Shown here one piece after another: positions 16,231 to 24,423 of a stretch of 64,000 nucleotides of DNA (positions within the stretch are counted from its first letter, which is position 1; each line of letters begins with the position of its first letter). The DNA is taken from contig NZ_JAFBCW010000001.1 of assembly GCF_016907915.1 (NCBI RefSeq), positions 62,001-126,000 on the forward strand. Direction: 5' to 3'. The notes beneath the pieces are model-generated. The model saw only the letters and a list, made by a program, of their open reading frames with translations, had not been told where the DNA came from and ran no database searches. The DNA is from Desulforadius tongensis. Lineage in GTDB: Bacteria; Bacillota; Desulfotomaculia; Desulfotomaculales; Desulfohalotomaculaceae. The translations under genes were made by a program, and so were the position numbers.

Positions 16231-16295
16231 GCATACCCAATAAGTTAGGTGCCTGGCAATGGCACCGGCTCACCGGCTCACCGGCTCACCGTCTC
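16231..16295. repeat. REP-like element, copy B (downstream of the AT-rich orphan gene)
   Basis: Begins GCATACCCAATAAGTTAGG, forms a hairpin GGTGCC (16248-16253) / GGCACC (16261-16266), and ends CACCGTCTC like copy A. Between hairpin and end it carries a tandem expansion of an 8-base unit. Confidence 0.65.
16263..16294. repeat. Tandem 8-base repeat (CACCGGCT), four units
   Basis: CACCGGCT at 16263-16270, 16271-16278 and 16279-16286, then the variant CACCGTCT at 16287-16294. It lies inside REP-like copy B. Copy A has only one unit, so this looks like replication slippage. Confidence 0.8.
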
Positions 16296-16432
16296 ACTAG
16301 CAAATGCCTGCCAAGCGATGGTTTTGAGCTTTCTCAAGGGCCGCAGAAATTAGAATCCATGGGGAATGTTTACTCCAGCCAGATATGAATAAACTTGAAC
16401 CGTTTTCGGTATGCAGAGAAACTTCCTTTAGA

Positions 16433-16468
16433 AGAAAAAACCCGTACTTCTTTTTAGAAGTACGGGTT
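16433..16468 (-). terminator. Strong Rho-independent terminator after the 759-residue S-layer-like gene
   Basis: Perfect 13-bp arms AACCCGTACTTCT (16439-16451) and AGAAGTACGGGTT (16456-16468) with a 4-base loop. On the minus strand it is followed by TTTTCTTCT. It is 20 bases past the S-layer gene stop codon. Confidence 0.92.
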
Positions 16469-16487
16469 ACAACTTTCATTTTAAAAC

Positions 16488-18767
16488 CTATTGAACATCC
16501 ACAGTCAGTTCATAAAGTCCAACTGTTTCATTTGAAGCATTTAGTACTTTAATTATAATTGTACCGGAATCATTTATAGCAGGATCAGTTTCTGTACCAC
16601 TCTCTCCATATATAATATTCCCACTATCATCAAGTTCAACACTTGCCCAATCTACGGTAACAAAACTAACTTCACCTACAGTTAAGCCAGAACCATCAAC
16701 TTTAGTATTTACTGTCCCATCATTTTGTAGATAGAGATCATTACCATTTTCATCTTTTATTTCCGTAATTACATTGCTTAGTGAATATGCGCCAGCTTCT
16801 GTAATAGCTGCTGTATCATCAAATGTAACAGATGTTAAAACAGGAGTTGTATTAATAACCTGAACTTCATAAGTAGCTCTTGTAAGAGCACCTTCCATAA
16901 TTTTTATTGTAGCAGTTCCTTCAGCTTCAGCCTTTACTGTTATATCACCATTTTCAACCAAAACACTAGCCACTTCATCATCACTACTAACTACTTTATA
17001 AGTTTCAGTACTGTAATCAATAGCATCTTCAATGTCAGTCTCTTTCGCAATGAATTGCCCCTGGTCGTTATACTGGTTATAATTTAATACGATTTGATTA
17101 TCTGTTGCGCCAGGCTTGGCATCAATTACATTATCTTGAGCAGTTGTTTCCAGTACTCTGTAAGCCACTGCGCTTCCATCGCCTACTGTAACAGGAATAG
17201 TTAGTAAGGTCTGATCATTATCCTTAACTAAAAGGGTTCCTTGTCCGGTATTAGTACCTTCGGGCTTAACAGTAATTGTCACAGTAGCATTCCCTTCGGA
17301 ATCTATTGTAGCCGCTACAGGGTCTACAGATAAAGTAATATCTTCATTATTCTCATTTTGTACTGCAACTATCTCAGATAAATCAGCTTTAATAGGATCC
17401 CCAAACTGATCTTTCAGAGTAAGTATTACATCTATACCCGAAGAAGCAGTAGTCATATCGATACTTGCTTTGCCAGCTGTAACATTACTTACATATCTAT
17501 CATTAGCATCATCTACTACTGTATAAGTTACTTCTTTAACAGCATTGCCGGCAGTAATTTTAAATGTAACTTGCCCCTCAGATACGGGAGTTATTCTACC
17601 AGAAGAATCTATTAAAGCAACAGTTTTATTTAAAGATTCAAAAGACTCTCCAGCAATTGGTTGTTCAGTTTTTCCATCGACAAGTGTACCTTCTACAGCA
17701 TCCAGAGTTGGAGTTTTATCGTTCATTTCAATAATTCCACTATTTACTACTACATCAGCATCAATGGTAAGTGTGACCTTATCTATAGTAGCAATATCAC
17801 TACCATTCAGCACATTTACACTCTTGGTTTCTGAAGTTGCTACATCTACACCGTCTTTGCTAACAACCACCTGGTATTCAAAGGAACTAATGTTACTTCC
17901 TAAGAAATCGCCCTGTAAAACTGCACCGGTTGTATTTGTGTTAACTTTGTTTCCGTTTCCGTCATCCAATACATCTTTGTTAGTCAAGAAAGTAACAGTG
18001 TATCCAGCCTTTTCTAGAGCAACCAGGTCAGCTGCTTCTGATTCTCCATTTATTGCAAACTCAAGCACCTGATCTGCTGTATTGTTGAAAACATTTTCGG
18101 TAATAGCACTTACAGATTCAACTGTTAAAGCAGCAGTTACCCTTTTAGAAACTGCAACCGCATCCTGCCATGTGCTGCGGCCGTTTTCATCTTTTGCATA
18201 AACAGCAATAACATATTCTTTACCCGGTTCTACATCCAGAGTTTGAGTAGCTGCAGTGCCATAGTAACCTTCATAACCTTGTGCATCAGCATTGCCAAAT
18301 GCTCTCCAGTCTTCAGGAGTACCCGGAGTTGGATCAACCCAGAATTGATAGTAAGGATTAGCGATATTAGCAGCTTCTGCTGTAATGGTAAGCTTGCCAT
18401 CTGCGTATTCAGCAGTGAAATCTACTGAACTGCCTACAAAGAATACGGAACGTGCAAAAGCATCACTCTCTACAGCATAAGCGTCCACAACATAAGCGCC
18501 CGGCTGAACATTTTCCAGTACCACAGGCTGTTCTGGAGCGCTTACACCCTTCCAGCTGTAAACACCATTTTCTTTAACCCAAATTTGGGATTGAACATCG
18601 GTTTCAATAGTTACGTTTTCACCTGCTGTAAAAGCTTTTCTCACGTCATTTCCTTGGCCGTTAATGGTCAAGGTTACGCCATCGGCAAATGCTGCCACCG
18701 GTAGCATCAGACCGACTATCAGCGTAAGTACTAGTAAAATACTCAGCTTTTTATATGCTTTTACCAT
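16488..18767 (-). CDS. Large exported S-layer-like protein with Ig-like repeats
   Basis: 759 residues, ATG with AAGGAGG about 12 bases upstream. A clear signal peptide ends near VAAFA-D (residue 28). Next is a domain with VWKENG-like aromatic strands (WVKENGVYSWKGV), ANPYYQFWVDPTPG and AQGYEGYYGTAATQ. Several Ig/Big-type beta domains follow (for example SGRITPVSEGQVTFKITAG, TVTITVKPEGTNTGQGTLLV and NGDITVKAEAEGTATIKIM). Acidic residues are abundant and cysteine is absent, both common in S-layer proteins. There is neither an SLH nor a stalk domain, so the anchoring mode is unknown. It is 48 bases downstream of a ribbon-helix-helix gene and ends in a strong terminator. Pieces of its sequence recur as remnants at 11.95-12.4 and 14.7-15.1 kb. 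Confidence 0.85.
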   Translation of the reverse strand: MVKAYKKLSILLVLTLIVGLMLPVAAFADGVTLTINGQGNDVRKAFTAGENVTIETDVQSQIWVKENGVYSWKGVSAPEQPVVLENVQPGAYVVDAYAVESDAFARSVFFVGSSVDFTAEYADGKLTITAEAANIANPYYQFWVDPTPGTPEDWRAFGNADAQGYEGYYGTAATQTLDVEPGKEYVIAVYAKDENGRSTWQDAVAVSKRVTAALTVESVSAITENVFNNTADQVLEFAINGESEAADLVALEKAGYTVTFLTNKDVLDDGNGNKVNTNTTGAVLQGDFLGSNISSFEYQVVVSKDGVDVATSETKSVNVLNGSDIATIDKVTLTIDADVVVNSGIIEMNDKTPTLDAVEGTLVDGKTEQPIAGESFESLNKTVALIDSSGRITPVSEGQVTFKITAGNAVKEVTYTVVDDANDRYVSNVTAGKASIDMTTASSGIDVILTLKDQFGDPIKADLSEIVAVQNENNEDITLSVDPVAATIDSEGNATVTITVKPEGTNTGQGTLLVKDNDQTLLTIPVTVGDGSAVAYRVLETTAQDNVIDAKPGATDNQIVLNYNQYNDQGQFIAKETDIEDAIDYSTETYKVVSSDDEVASVLVENGDITVKAEAEGTATIKIMEGALTRATYEVQVINTTPVLTSVTFDDTAAITEAGAYSLSNVITEIKDENGNDLYLQNDGTVNTKVDGSGLTVGEVSFVTVDWASVELDDSGNIIYGESGTETDPAINDSGTIIIKVLNASNETVGLYELTVDVQ

Positions 18768-18815
18768 ACTACAACTAAAACCTCCTTAAATTAGTCTTCG
18801 TGGTTGTGATATTCA

Positions 18816-19019
18816 TCACTTTTTTCCGTTTTGCTCCTTCCAGGTATCTTTACGTGGGTCCTGGTTTGTCTGAAAGTAATACCTGAGAGCACTTTCTACA
18901 ATGGCCCCCTGGCTGACACCTGTTTCATACGATTTTTTTGCTAATTCTTCTTTAAGTTCAGGACTCAGCCTCACCTGGAAAGAAACATAAACCTTGGGGC
19001 GTTTTACTGTTTTAGTCAA
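18816..19019 (-). CDS. Ribbon-helix-helix (CopG/Arc-type) DNA-binding protein
   Basis: 67 residues. The central part reads KVYVSFQVRLSPELKEELAKK followed by ETGVSQGAIVESALRYYF, i.e. one beta strand and two helices as in RHH repressors. Lys/Arg-rich ends flank it. RHH proteins bind DNA as dimers of dimers through the strand and often repress their own promoter. The gene lies directly ahead of the 759-residue S-layer-like gene, in the same direction, and a perfect 10-bp inverted repeat is present 93 bases upstream of its start. I infer that it regulates itself and the S-layer gene. It could instead be an orphan antitoxin, but no toxin gene is next to it. Confidence 0.8.
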   Translation of the reverse strand: MTKTVKRPKVYVSFQVRLSPELKEELAKKSYETGVSQGAIVESALRYYFQTNQDPRKDTWKEQNGKK

Positions 19020-19111
19020 GATCTACCACCTCTCACCTCCTTAGAAATATCATCTCTATAGACATCACCCCCCTAAATAATCGTATTGTTTATTTTTGTT
19101 AATAAAATAAC

Positions 19112-19142
19112 TAACTACTAAAGTAAAATACATTAGTAGTTA
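19112..19142. promoter_or_regulatory. Perfect 10-bp inverted repeat upstream of the RHH gene (candidate operator)
   Basis: TAACTACTAA at 19112-19121 and TTAGTAGTTA at 19133-19142, separated by 11 bases, giving 21 bases centre to centre (two helical turns). It sits in the 296-base gene-free stretch 19020-19315, which is otherwise very AT-rich with no other clear feature. Confidence 0.5.
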
Positions 19143-19315
19143 AGTCATTCTACGCATATATTCATTTTCCTTCATTTTTTGTTAATTCAATTATTTAATT
19201 TAATAAATGTTTGTATATTTGTATATATAAATTACATACTACAAAATTTTGGTTTTCCCTGCAAAAGCAGCAAATTTTTTAATATTTCTTTTCATTTTCC
19301 ATGATGCACCAGCCC

Positions 19316-21364
19316 CTAAACATTTAGATGCATATTCCTGCTGTTTTGTTCCCCCGTAAGTTTAAAATATATGCTCTCATAAGCAGCTGTCATTCTTTCC
19401 CGGTCAAACTCCGTTTCTCCTTTTTTATGTGCTTTTTCAGCCATGTTGAATATGTCACTTCTATTATTAATGAGATATTGGCACTTGTCTACAAAAACTT
19501 CAATTTCGCCACTGGGTATTAAAAAGCCATTAACTCCATCGTCAACCATTTGATCCCACCCGGGCACTTTAGAGGCAACAATAGGTACTGAAGCAGCTAA
19601 AGCTTCTATACCTACCACCGGCAGCCCTTCTCTTTCAGAAGGTGCTAACAAGACATCAATATCATTAATAAGAAGACTGGCAGCATCATCCCTAAAGCCA
19701 AGCATTTTAATATGCTCATTAAGCTTATTCCTGTTTATGTAGTTCTGAACTTCCGTACGCATTTCCCCATCGCCAATTATTAAAAATCTCAAGTCTTCCT
19801 TTAAATTAATAAGCCGGTGGGCAATTTGCAAAAACTTTATAGGCTGCTTCTGCCTGTGAAGCCTGCCAATAAAACCAAAATTTATTTTACCGTCAAGTAT
19901 CCTATTTACTTTATGCTTTTTTAATTCCCGGGGAAAAGGTTTCATGTTTATACCATTAGGTATAACTACTATGCGCTGCGCTTCTTCATTAAATTTATTA
20001 ATCAGAAGATCTTTAAAATAATTTGTTAGAACAACTCTTACATCTAAATATTCTTTAACCAGATCACTAACCCTGAAATAATCCCATGGCTGGTTTGGTT
20101 CATCCATGTGCAGTGTGTCTATAATTTTAACTTCCGGGTAGTACTTTTTAATTAATGGAGCCATGTAATAACCAAGTTTGGAATTGGATATATGAACTAT
20201 TCTAATAGACTTATAAGCAATAAAGTCGAGAATAAATTCTTCCGCTTTTTTATAATTATCTATAAAATAAGGCAGGTGAAAAACACCATCTGCCTTATTT
20301 AAAAACTTATCCTTCCATAAATTTGTCCCATGCAGGGTAGTTATAATATAAACATTAAACCTGCTGCGATCAAGACAGGACAGCAGGTTATAAAAAACCT
20401 GTTCTACCCCGCCCACTTCCAGCCACGGTAATAATATCAGTACCGGTACTTTGTTTTTTTTAGATATTTTCCTGGGTTCAGCATGCAATTTTTTATTGAT
20501 ATTAATTTTTTTTTGATACCCTGTCATACTTATATAGTGAACGTCTTTTTCAAAACGCACCGCTTTAAAAAACACACCGGAAAGTCTATTAAATAATTTA
20601 GGCATCGGCAGCTTAGGTATCAAACGGTTTTTTAGTACATAATAAAGCATTTGTACCTGTATTAAAGGATTTATATAAGCAGATCGGTGTTTCTTCCTAA
20701 TATATTTAACAATCTCACTGCGGTGTTTGTTGCTTTCATTAAGCATGGAAGGCCCGTGCTTTCGATAGTAAAATAATGTGTCTTTAATTCTCTTTCCCTT
20801 AAACCCATTTAACCCTAACCTAATCCAAAATTCCCAGTCTTCGTACCCCTTTATCATATTCTCGTCATAACCGCCCGCTTTTTCCCATGCTTCTTTACGC
20901 ACCAAAGCTGTGGCAGGTATATAATTATACAGCAGCAGTTCAGGAAAGTTATAGTCACTGGTGTACCATATATAGTCCTGCTCACCGAATAATTTGACAT
21001 CACTGTATACAAAGCTGATGTCCGGGTTTTTTTCCATCAGCCAGGTGGCTGTTTCTAAATAAGTGCTGGCAATTATATCATCGGCATCCAGGGGCAGCAC
21101 ATACTTCCCGCGGGCAGATTTAAAGCCCGCATTCCTGGCCCCGGGAAGTCCCCTGTTTTCTTGGTGAATAACAGCAGCCTCTCTTTCCAGCTCTTTTAGT
21201 ACTTCTAATGTAAATTTGTCGGTAGACCCATCATTAACCACAATAATTTCTATGTTCGGATATGTGGAATTAAGAACACTATACACAGCCTCTCTTACAT
21301 AACGGCCGTAATTATAACAAGGTATAACCACAGATACCAGCGGAAGCTTTTCTTGAATGTCCAT
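19316..21364 (-). CDS. Two-domain glycosyltransferase, GT2 then GT4
   Basis: 682 residues from the ATG at 21364, which has GGGGGAG just upstream. An in-frame GTG at 21376 lacks a ribosome site. Residues about 8-230 are a GT2 (GT-A) domain with VSVVIPCYNYGRYV, VNDGSTD, ARNAGFKSARGKY and the metal-binding LPLDADD. Residues about 320-670 are a GT4 (GT-B) domain with LLPWLEVGGVEQVFYNLLS, VIPNGINMKPFP, NFGFIGRLHRQKQP and the EREGLPVVGIE (ExxxxxxxxxE-type) motif. A bifunctional sugar transferase adding two residues to a lipid-linked glycan is inferred. It is the last gene of the glycan operon and starts 11 bases after a partner with the opposite domain order. Confidence 0.9.
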   Translation of the reverse strand: MDIQEKLPLVSVVIPCYNYGRYVREAVYSVLNSTYPNIEIIVVNDGSTDKFTLEVLKELEREAAVIHQENRGLPGARNAGFKSARGKYVLPLDADDIIASTYLETATWLMEKNPDISFVYSDVKLFGEQDYIWYTSDYNFPELLLYNYIPATALVRKEAWEKAGGYDENMIKGYEDWEFWIRLGLNGFKGKRIKDTLFYYRKHGPSMLNESNKHRSEIVKYIRKKHRSAYINPLIQVQMLYYVLKNRLIPKLPMPKLFNRLSGVFFKAVRFEKDVHYISMTGYQKKININKKLHAEPRKISKKNKVPVLILLPWLEVGGVEQVFYNLLSCLDRSRFNVYIITTLHGTNLWKDKFLNKADGVFHLPYFIDNYKKAEEFILDFIAYKSIRIVHISNSKLGYYMAPLIKKYYPEVKIIDTLHMDEPNQPWDYFRVSDLVKEYLDVRVVLTNYFKDLLINKFNEEAQRIVVIPNGINMKPFPRELKKHKVNRILDGKINFGFIGRLHRQKQPIKFLQIAHRLINLKEDLRFLIIGDGEMRTEVQNYINRNKLNEHIKMLGFRDDAASLLINDIDVLLAPSEREGLPVVGIEALAASVPIVASKVPGWDQMVDDGVNGFLIPSGEIEVFVDKCQYLINNRSDIFNMAEKAHKKGETEFDRERMTAAYESIYFKLTGEQNSRNMHLNV

Positions 21365-21375
21365 ATACTCCCCCA

Positions 21376-23466
21376 CTACTTAAAAAATTCCTTTATCTTA
21401 CGGAAGCGAGTTGCCCACTTCCATGCTTTTGAATTATAGATATTGTTTAATTCGTTAGATAACTTATACGCCTTAATGTGTGCATCATAAAACATTTTAT
21501 CTTTTTTTACCAGTACCTGTGGTAAATTTTCTTGATACGTGTCCAGGTGATGTTCAATAACTTTACTGACCAAAAATTCCCTGTACTCCTGCGAGCTGCT
21601 CAGCATACTTCCCTGCCCGTGCTGGCGGTACAAAAACAGAGGTTCTTTAACGCACCAGCCTCTCCAGCCGTGCTTTGAAAGGGCTATCCAAAAATCCCAG
21701 TCTTCAAAACCATAAACCATGTCTGTATTATAACCGCCGACCTGGTCAAAGGCATTGTGCCTAAATAATGATGCCGCAGTACATAGATTGGTTACCAGCA
21801 GATGAACATGGTCATATTCAGGCGTCTGCCAAATCCCATCTGCTGCCCCAAAATATTTTACCCAGGTATAAACAAAGCCCACATCCGGGTGATTATTTAG
21901 TATATCTACAGTTTTAGATAAAAAATCTTTTTCTAGAAGATCATCCGCATCAAGGGGTAAAATATATTCTCCTTTAGCTTTATTTATACCGGCGTTCCTG
22001 GCTGCCGCCAGGCCGCTGTTTTCCTGGTTAATCACTATAACATCCGGTTCAGCATTGGAAATCTCTTTTATCACATCAAGAGTATATTTATCTGTAGAGC
22101 CGTCATTAACCACAATAATCTCCGTTTTTTTATATGTTTGTTCCCTAACGGTATTTATAGCATCTTTCAAATATTTCCCATGGTTATAGCAGGGTATCAC
22201 AACAGATACCAACCCTTTTTGGTATTTCCCTAAATCAAGTCTATTTTTAGGTTCCATACTATGATTCTCTGATATTTTTTTAAAATATTGTTCTTGAGCG
22301 GTAACCGTTTTAGAATAATTAAATCTTTCCCGAACCTCATAATATGCATTTTCTGCCATCGTAATGCGTTCTCTAAATGTTTTCTTAAAAAACATTTTTA
22401 ATTTATCGTACAGATCTTCTGCATTCCCTGATTCAAAACTTATCCCTGAACTGCCTTCGGTTATCATCTCCAGCATACCGGTATTGCTGCCGACTATCAC
22501 CGGTACCCCCGAAGCCATAGCCTCTAAACAAACGTTGGGGAAATTTTCAAATAAAGAGGGCACTACACAGCAGCATGCTTTGCTGTACTCATTAAGCAGA
22601 TCCTCCCGGGGAATACGATCAACAAAAATTATACGTTTTTTTAGGTTTTGGGGTATAAATTTCTGCAGGTGCTCTTTCATTGATGAATTGTTTGGGCCGG
22701 TATCCGTATCTCCGCCAATGAGTTTAAGCTTTAGAGAATCTTTTTCTTCCAGCAGGGGAACAGCTGCTTTAATTAAAGTCTCAACACCTTTTCTTCTCTC
22801 CAACCGGCCTACATATAAAAGGGTATTAGAATTCGGATCATAGTTAACTTTTTCCGGGAAAGAATTAAAATCCAATGGATGAGGCAGAACTTCTATTTCA
22901 GGTTCCCAGTTTAATTTTCTTTGAACAATATCTGCTAAAATCCTTGTGGGCGAACAGATATAATCTGCCATGAGCATAGTATCTATTTCATAGCTGCTTA
23001 AAATTTGATATTCGGCACTATCTTTTTTGTTGTATTCATTCAGCACAAAAAGGGGCGTATGCAGGCGGACAACAAAAGGTAATGAAGCAAATTCACCTTT
23101 ATTGTGCTTCGCTTTAAAACAAGCCCATCCTTCACCCCGGTAATCAGGCCATTCTACAACATCCATACCCTTGTGAATTTCTTTTAAAAGATGATATACT
23201 TTCCTGCTGTACAGCTGCCAATAAAATAATGTATACTGGTTATGAGGTTTCTTGTTTAAATTTTCTAATTCTTCATTGGTAATGCTTATGCGATAAACAT
23301 TAACCCCGTTTTCAACCTCATAAGCCGGCAGGTTCCCTGGATTAAAGGTTATAACTGTGACTTTGTGTCCTTTTTGGATCAATGCATTAGCTATATTATA
23401 AACATAGGTGCCGATACCACCACCATACTGAGGCGGGTATTCGTATGATACATAGCATATGTGCAC
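21376..23466 (-). CDS. Two-domain glycosyltransferase, GT4 then GT2
   Basis: 696 residues. Residues 1-385 form a GT4 domain: CYVSYEYPPQYGGGIGTYV at the N-terminus, LLYVGRLERRKGVETLI in the middle, and PSLFENFPNVCLEAMASGVP carrying the two conserved glutamates. Residues about 415-640 form a GT2 domain with VSVVIPCYNHGKYL, VNDGSTD, ARNAGINKAKGEY and the DADD metal site (LPLDADDLLEKDF). A basic C-terminal tail may contact the membrane. The GT2 half is similar to the GT2 half of the next gene (for example LFLYRQHG versus LFYYRKHG), so the pair probably arose by duplication and domain shuffling. It is the eighth gene of the glycan operon. Confidence 0.9.
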   Translation of the reverse strand: MHICYVSYEYPPQYGGGIGTYVYNIANALIQKGHKVTVITFNPGNLPAYEVENGVNVYRISITNEELENLNKKPHNQYTLFYWQLYSRKVYHLLKEIHKGMDVVEWPDYRGEGWACFKAKHNKGEFASLPFVVRLHTPLFVLNEYNKKDSAEYQILSSYEIDTMLMADYICSPTRILADIVQRKLNWEPEIEVLPHPLDFNSFPEKVNYDPNSNTLLYVGRLERRKGVETLIKAAVPLLEEKDSLKLKLIGGDTDTGPNNSSMKEHLQKFIPQNLKKRIIFVDRIPREDLLNEYSKACCCVVPSLFENFPNVCLEAMASGVPVIVGSNTGMLEMITEGSSGISFESGNAEDLYDKLKMFFKKTFRERITMAENAYYEVRERFNYSKTVTAQEQYFKKISENHSMEPKNRLDLGKYQKGLVSVVIPCYNHGKYLKDAINTVREQTYKKTEIIVVNDGSTDKYTLDVIKEISNAEPDVIVINQENSGLAAARNAGINKAKGEYILPLDADDLLEKDFLSKTVDILNNHPDVGFVYTWVKYFGAADGIWQTPEYDHVHLLVTNLCTAASLFRHNAFDQVGGYNTDMVYGFEDWDFWIALSKHGWRGWCVKEPLFLYRQHGQGSMLSSSQEYREFLVSKVIEHHLDTYQENLPQVLVKKDKMFYDAHIKAYKLSNELNNIYNSKAWKWATRFRKIKEFFK

Positions 23467-23481
23467 GATTAGTCTGCCCCC

Positions 23482-24420
23482 TTACTCTCGGATGCCATAT
23501 TTATTCAGCAGTTCTTTAAAGCGCTTGTTTTCTTCTTCAATGCGTTTTATATATTCAGTATGAACATTTATGGTATGAACATGCTGTGTCCAGGCGTCAG
23601 CCAGCCTTTTATTCTCTTCCAAAAGTTTTTTATTTTCTTCGTAAAGTTCTCTATTTATTTTTTCCAAGTCCTTATTCCTTTGGTTAATTTCTTTAACATA
23701 CTGGCTGTAGGTGTTTAAAAAAGCTGTACAGGGTTTTATATTAGGCAGCTCATAATTTGAACAAACAGCCAACCAAGTATCACAATCTGCCATTTTTTTC
23801 TCGTCAACACCAAGAATATAACCCTGTCCAGGCAGACTGCTCCCCGCCTGCCTTGTCAGTTCATTATAGGTTATAATGCTTGTTCCCAAAATATTATTCT
23901 GTGAATATAATTTTACTTTCTTAAATCTGCTCTTTAAAATTTCATGAAATTCTTCTAAAGTAAACTTCTGCAGGTGGTAAGGATTATCCGGGTTGAAAAC
24001 AAAATCATTGGGGCATGATATAATTAATAAACCATCTAATTTTAGAACCCTGGCTATCTCTTCAATAAAAATTTGTTCATTAGGCAGATGTTCAATAGTT
24101 TCAAAAGATACAACTATATCTACAGTATGATCAGGTAAAAATGACAGATCGCATACGTCACCTTCAATAAATTCTACGTTTTTCAGTGAATAATTCTGCC
24201 GGCAGTATTTAATTGCCTCCGGGGAAATATCTACCCCCCACACCTTTTCCGCACTGCCCTGATCGGCCAGATAATGGGTTCCATAACCATTCCCACAGGC
24301 TGCATCTAAAATTTTTTTATTTTTTACCAGCTGAGCTGCAAAAACATACCGTCCTAGATGCTCAGGATACATTAAATCATTTCTATGTTCCTTTGGATCA
24401 ATACGCTCTAAAATATCCAT
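23482..24420 (-). CDS. SAM-dependent methyltransferase with C-terminal coiled coil
   Basis: 312 residues. The class I methyltransferase core is at about 25-190: ILDAACGNGYGTHYLADQG (SAM-binding motif I), VWGVDISPEAIKYC, EFIEGDVCDLSFLPD and VVSFETIEHLPNEQIFIEE. Residues about 225-310 are strongly heptad-like and charged (YEENKKLLEENKRLADAW), predicting a coiled coil. In Gram-negative ABC-dependent O-antigen systems a methyltransferase with a long coiled coil (WbdD) caps the chain and measures its length. This smaller protein beside a Wzt-type ATPase with a carbohydrate-binding tail could play the same role. That functional link is inference. Confidence 0.85.
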   Translation of the reverse strand: MDILERIDPKEHRNDLMYPEHLGRYVFAAQLVKNKKILDAACGNGYGTHYLADQGSAEKVWGVDISPEAIKYCRQNYSLKNVEFIEGDVCDLSFLPDHTVDIVVSFETIEHLPNEQIFIEEIARVLKLDGLLIISCPNDFVFNPDNPYHLQKFTLEEFHEILKSRFKKVKLYSQNNILGTSIITYNELTRQAGSSLPGQGYILGVDEKKMADCDTWLAVCSNYELPNIKPCTAFLNTYSQYVKEINQRNKDLEKINRELYEENKKLLEENKRLADAWTQHVHTINVHTEYIKRIEEENKRFKELLNKYGIRE

Positions 24421-24423
24421 GTA

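Noticed and set aside
16263-16294. Possible CRISPR
   Set aside because: Units are 8 bases with no spacers and no cas genes; simple tandem repeat.
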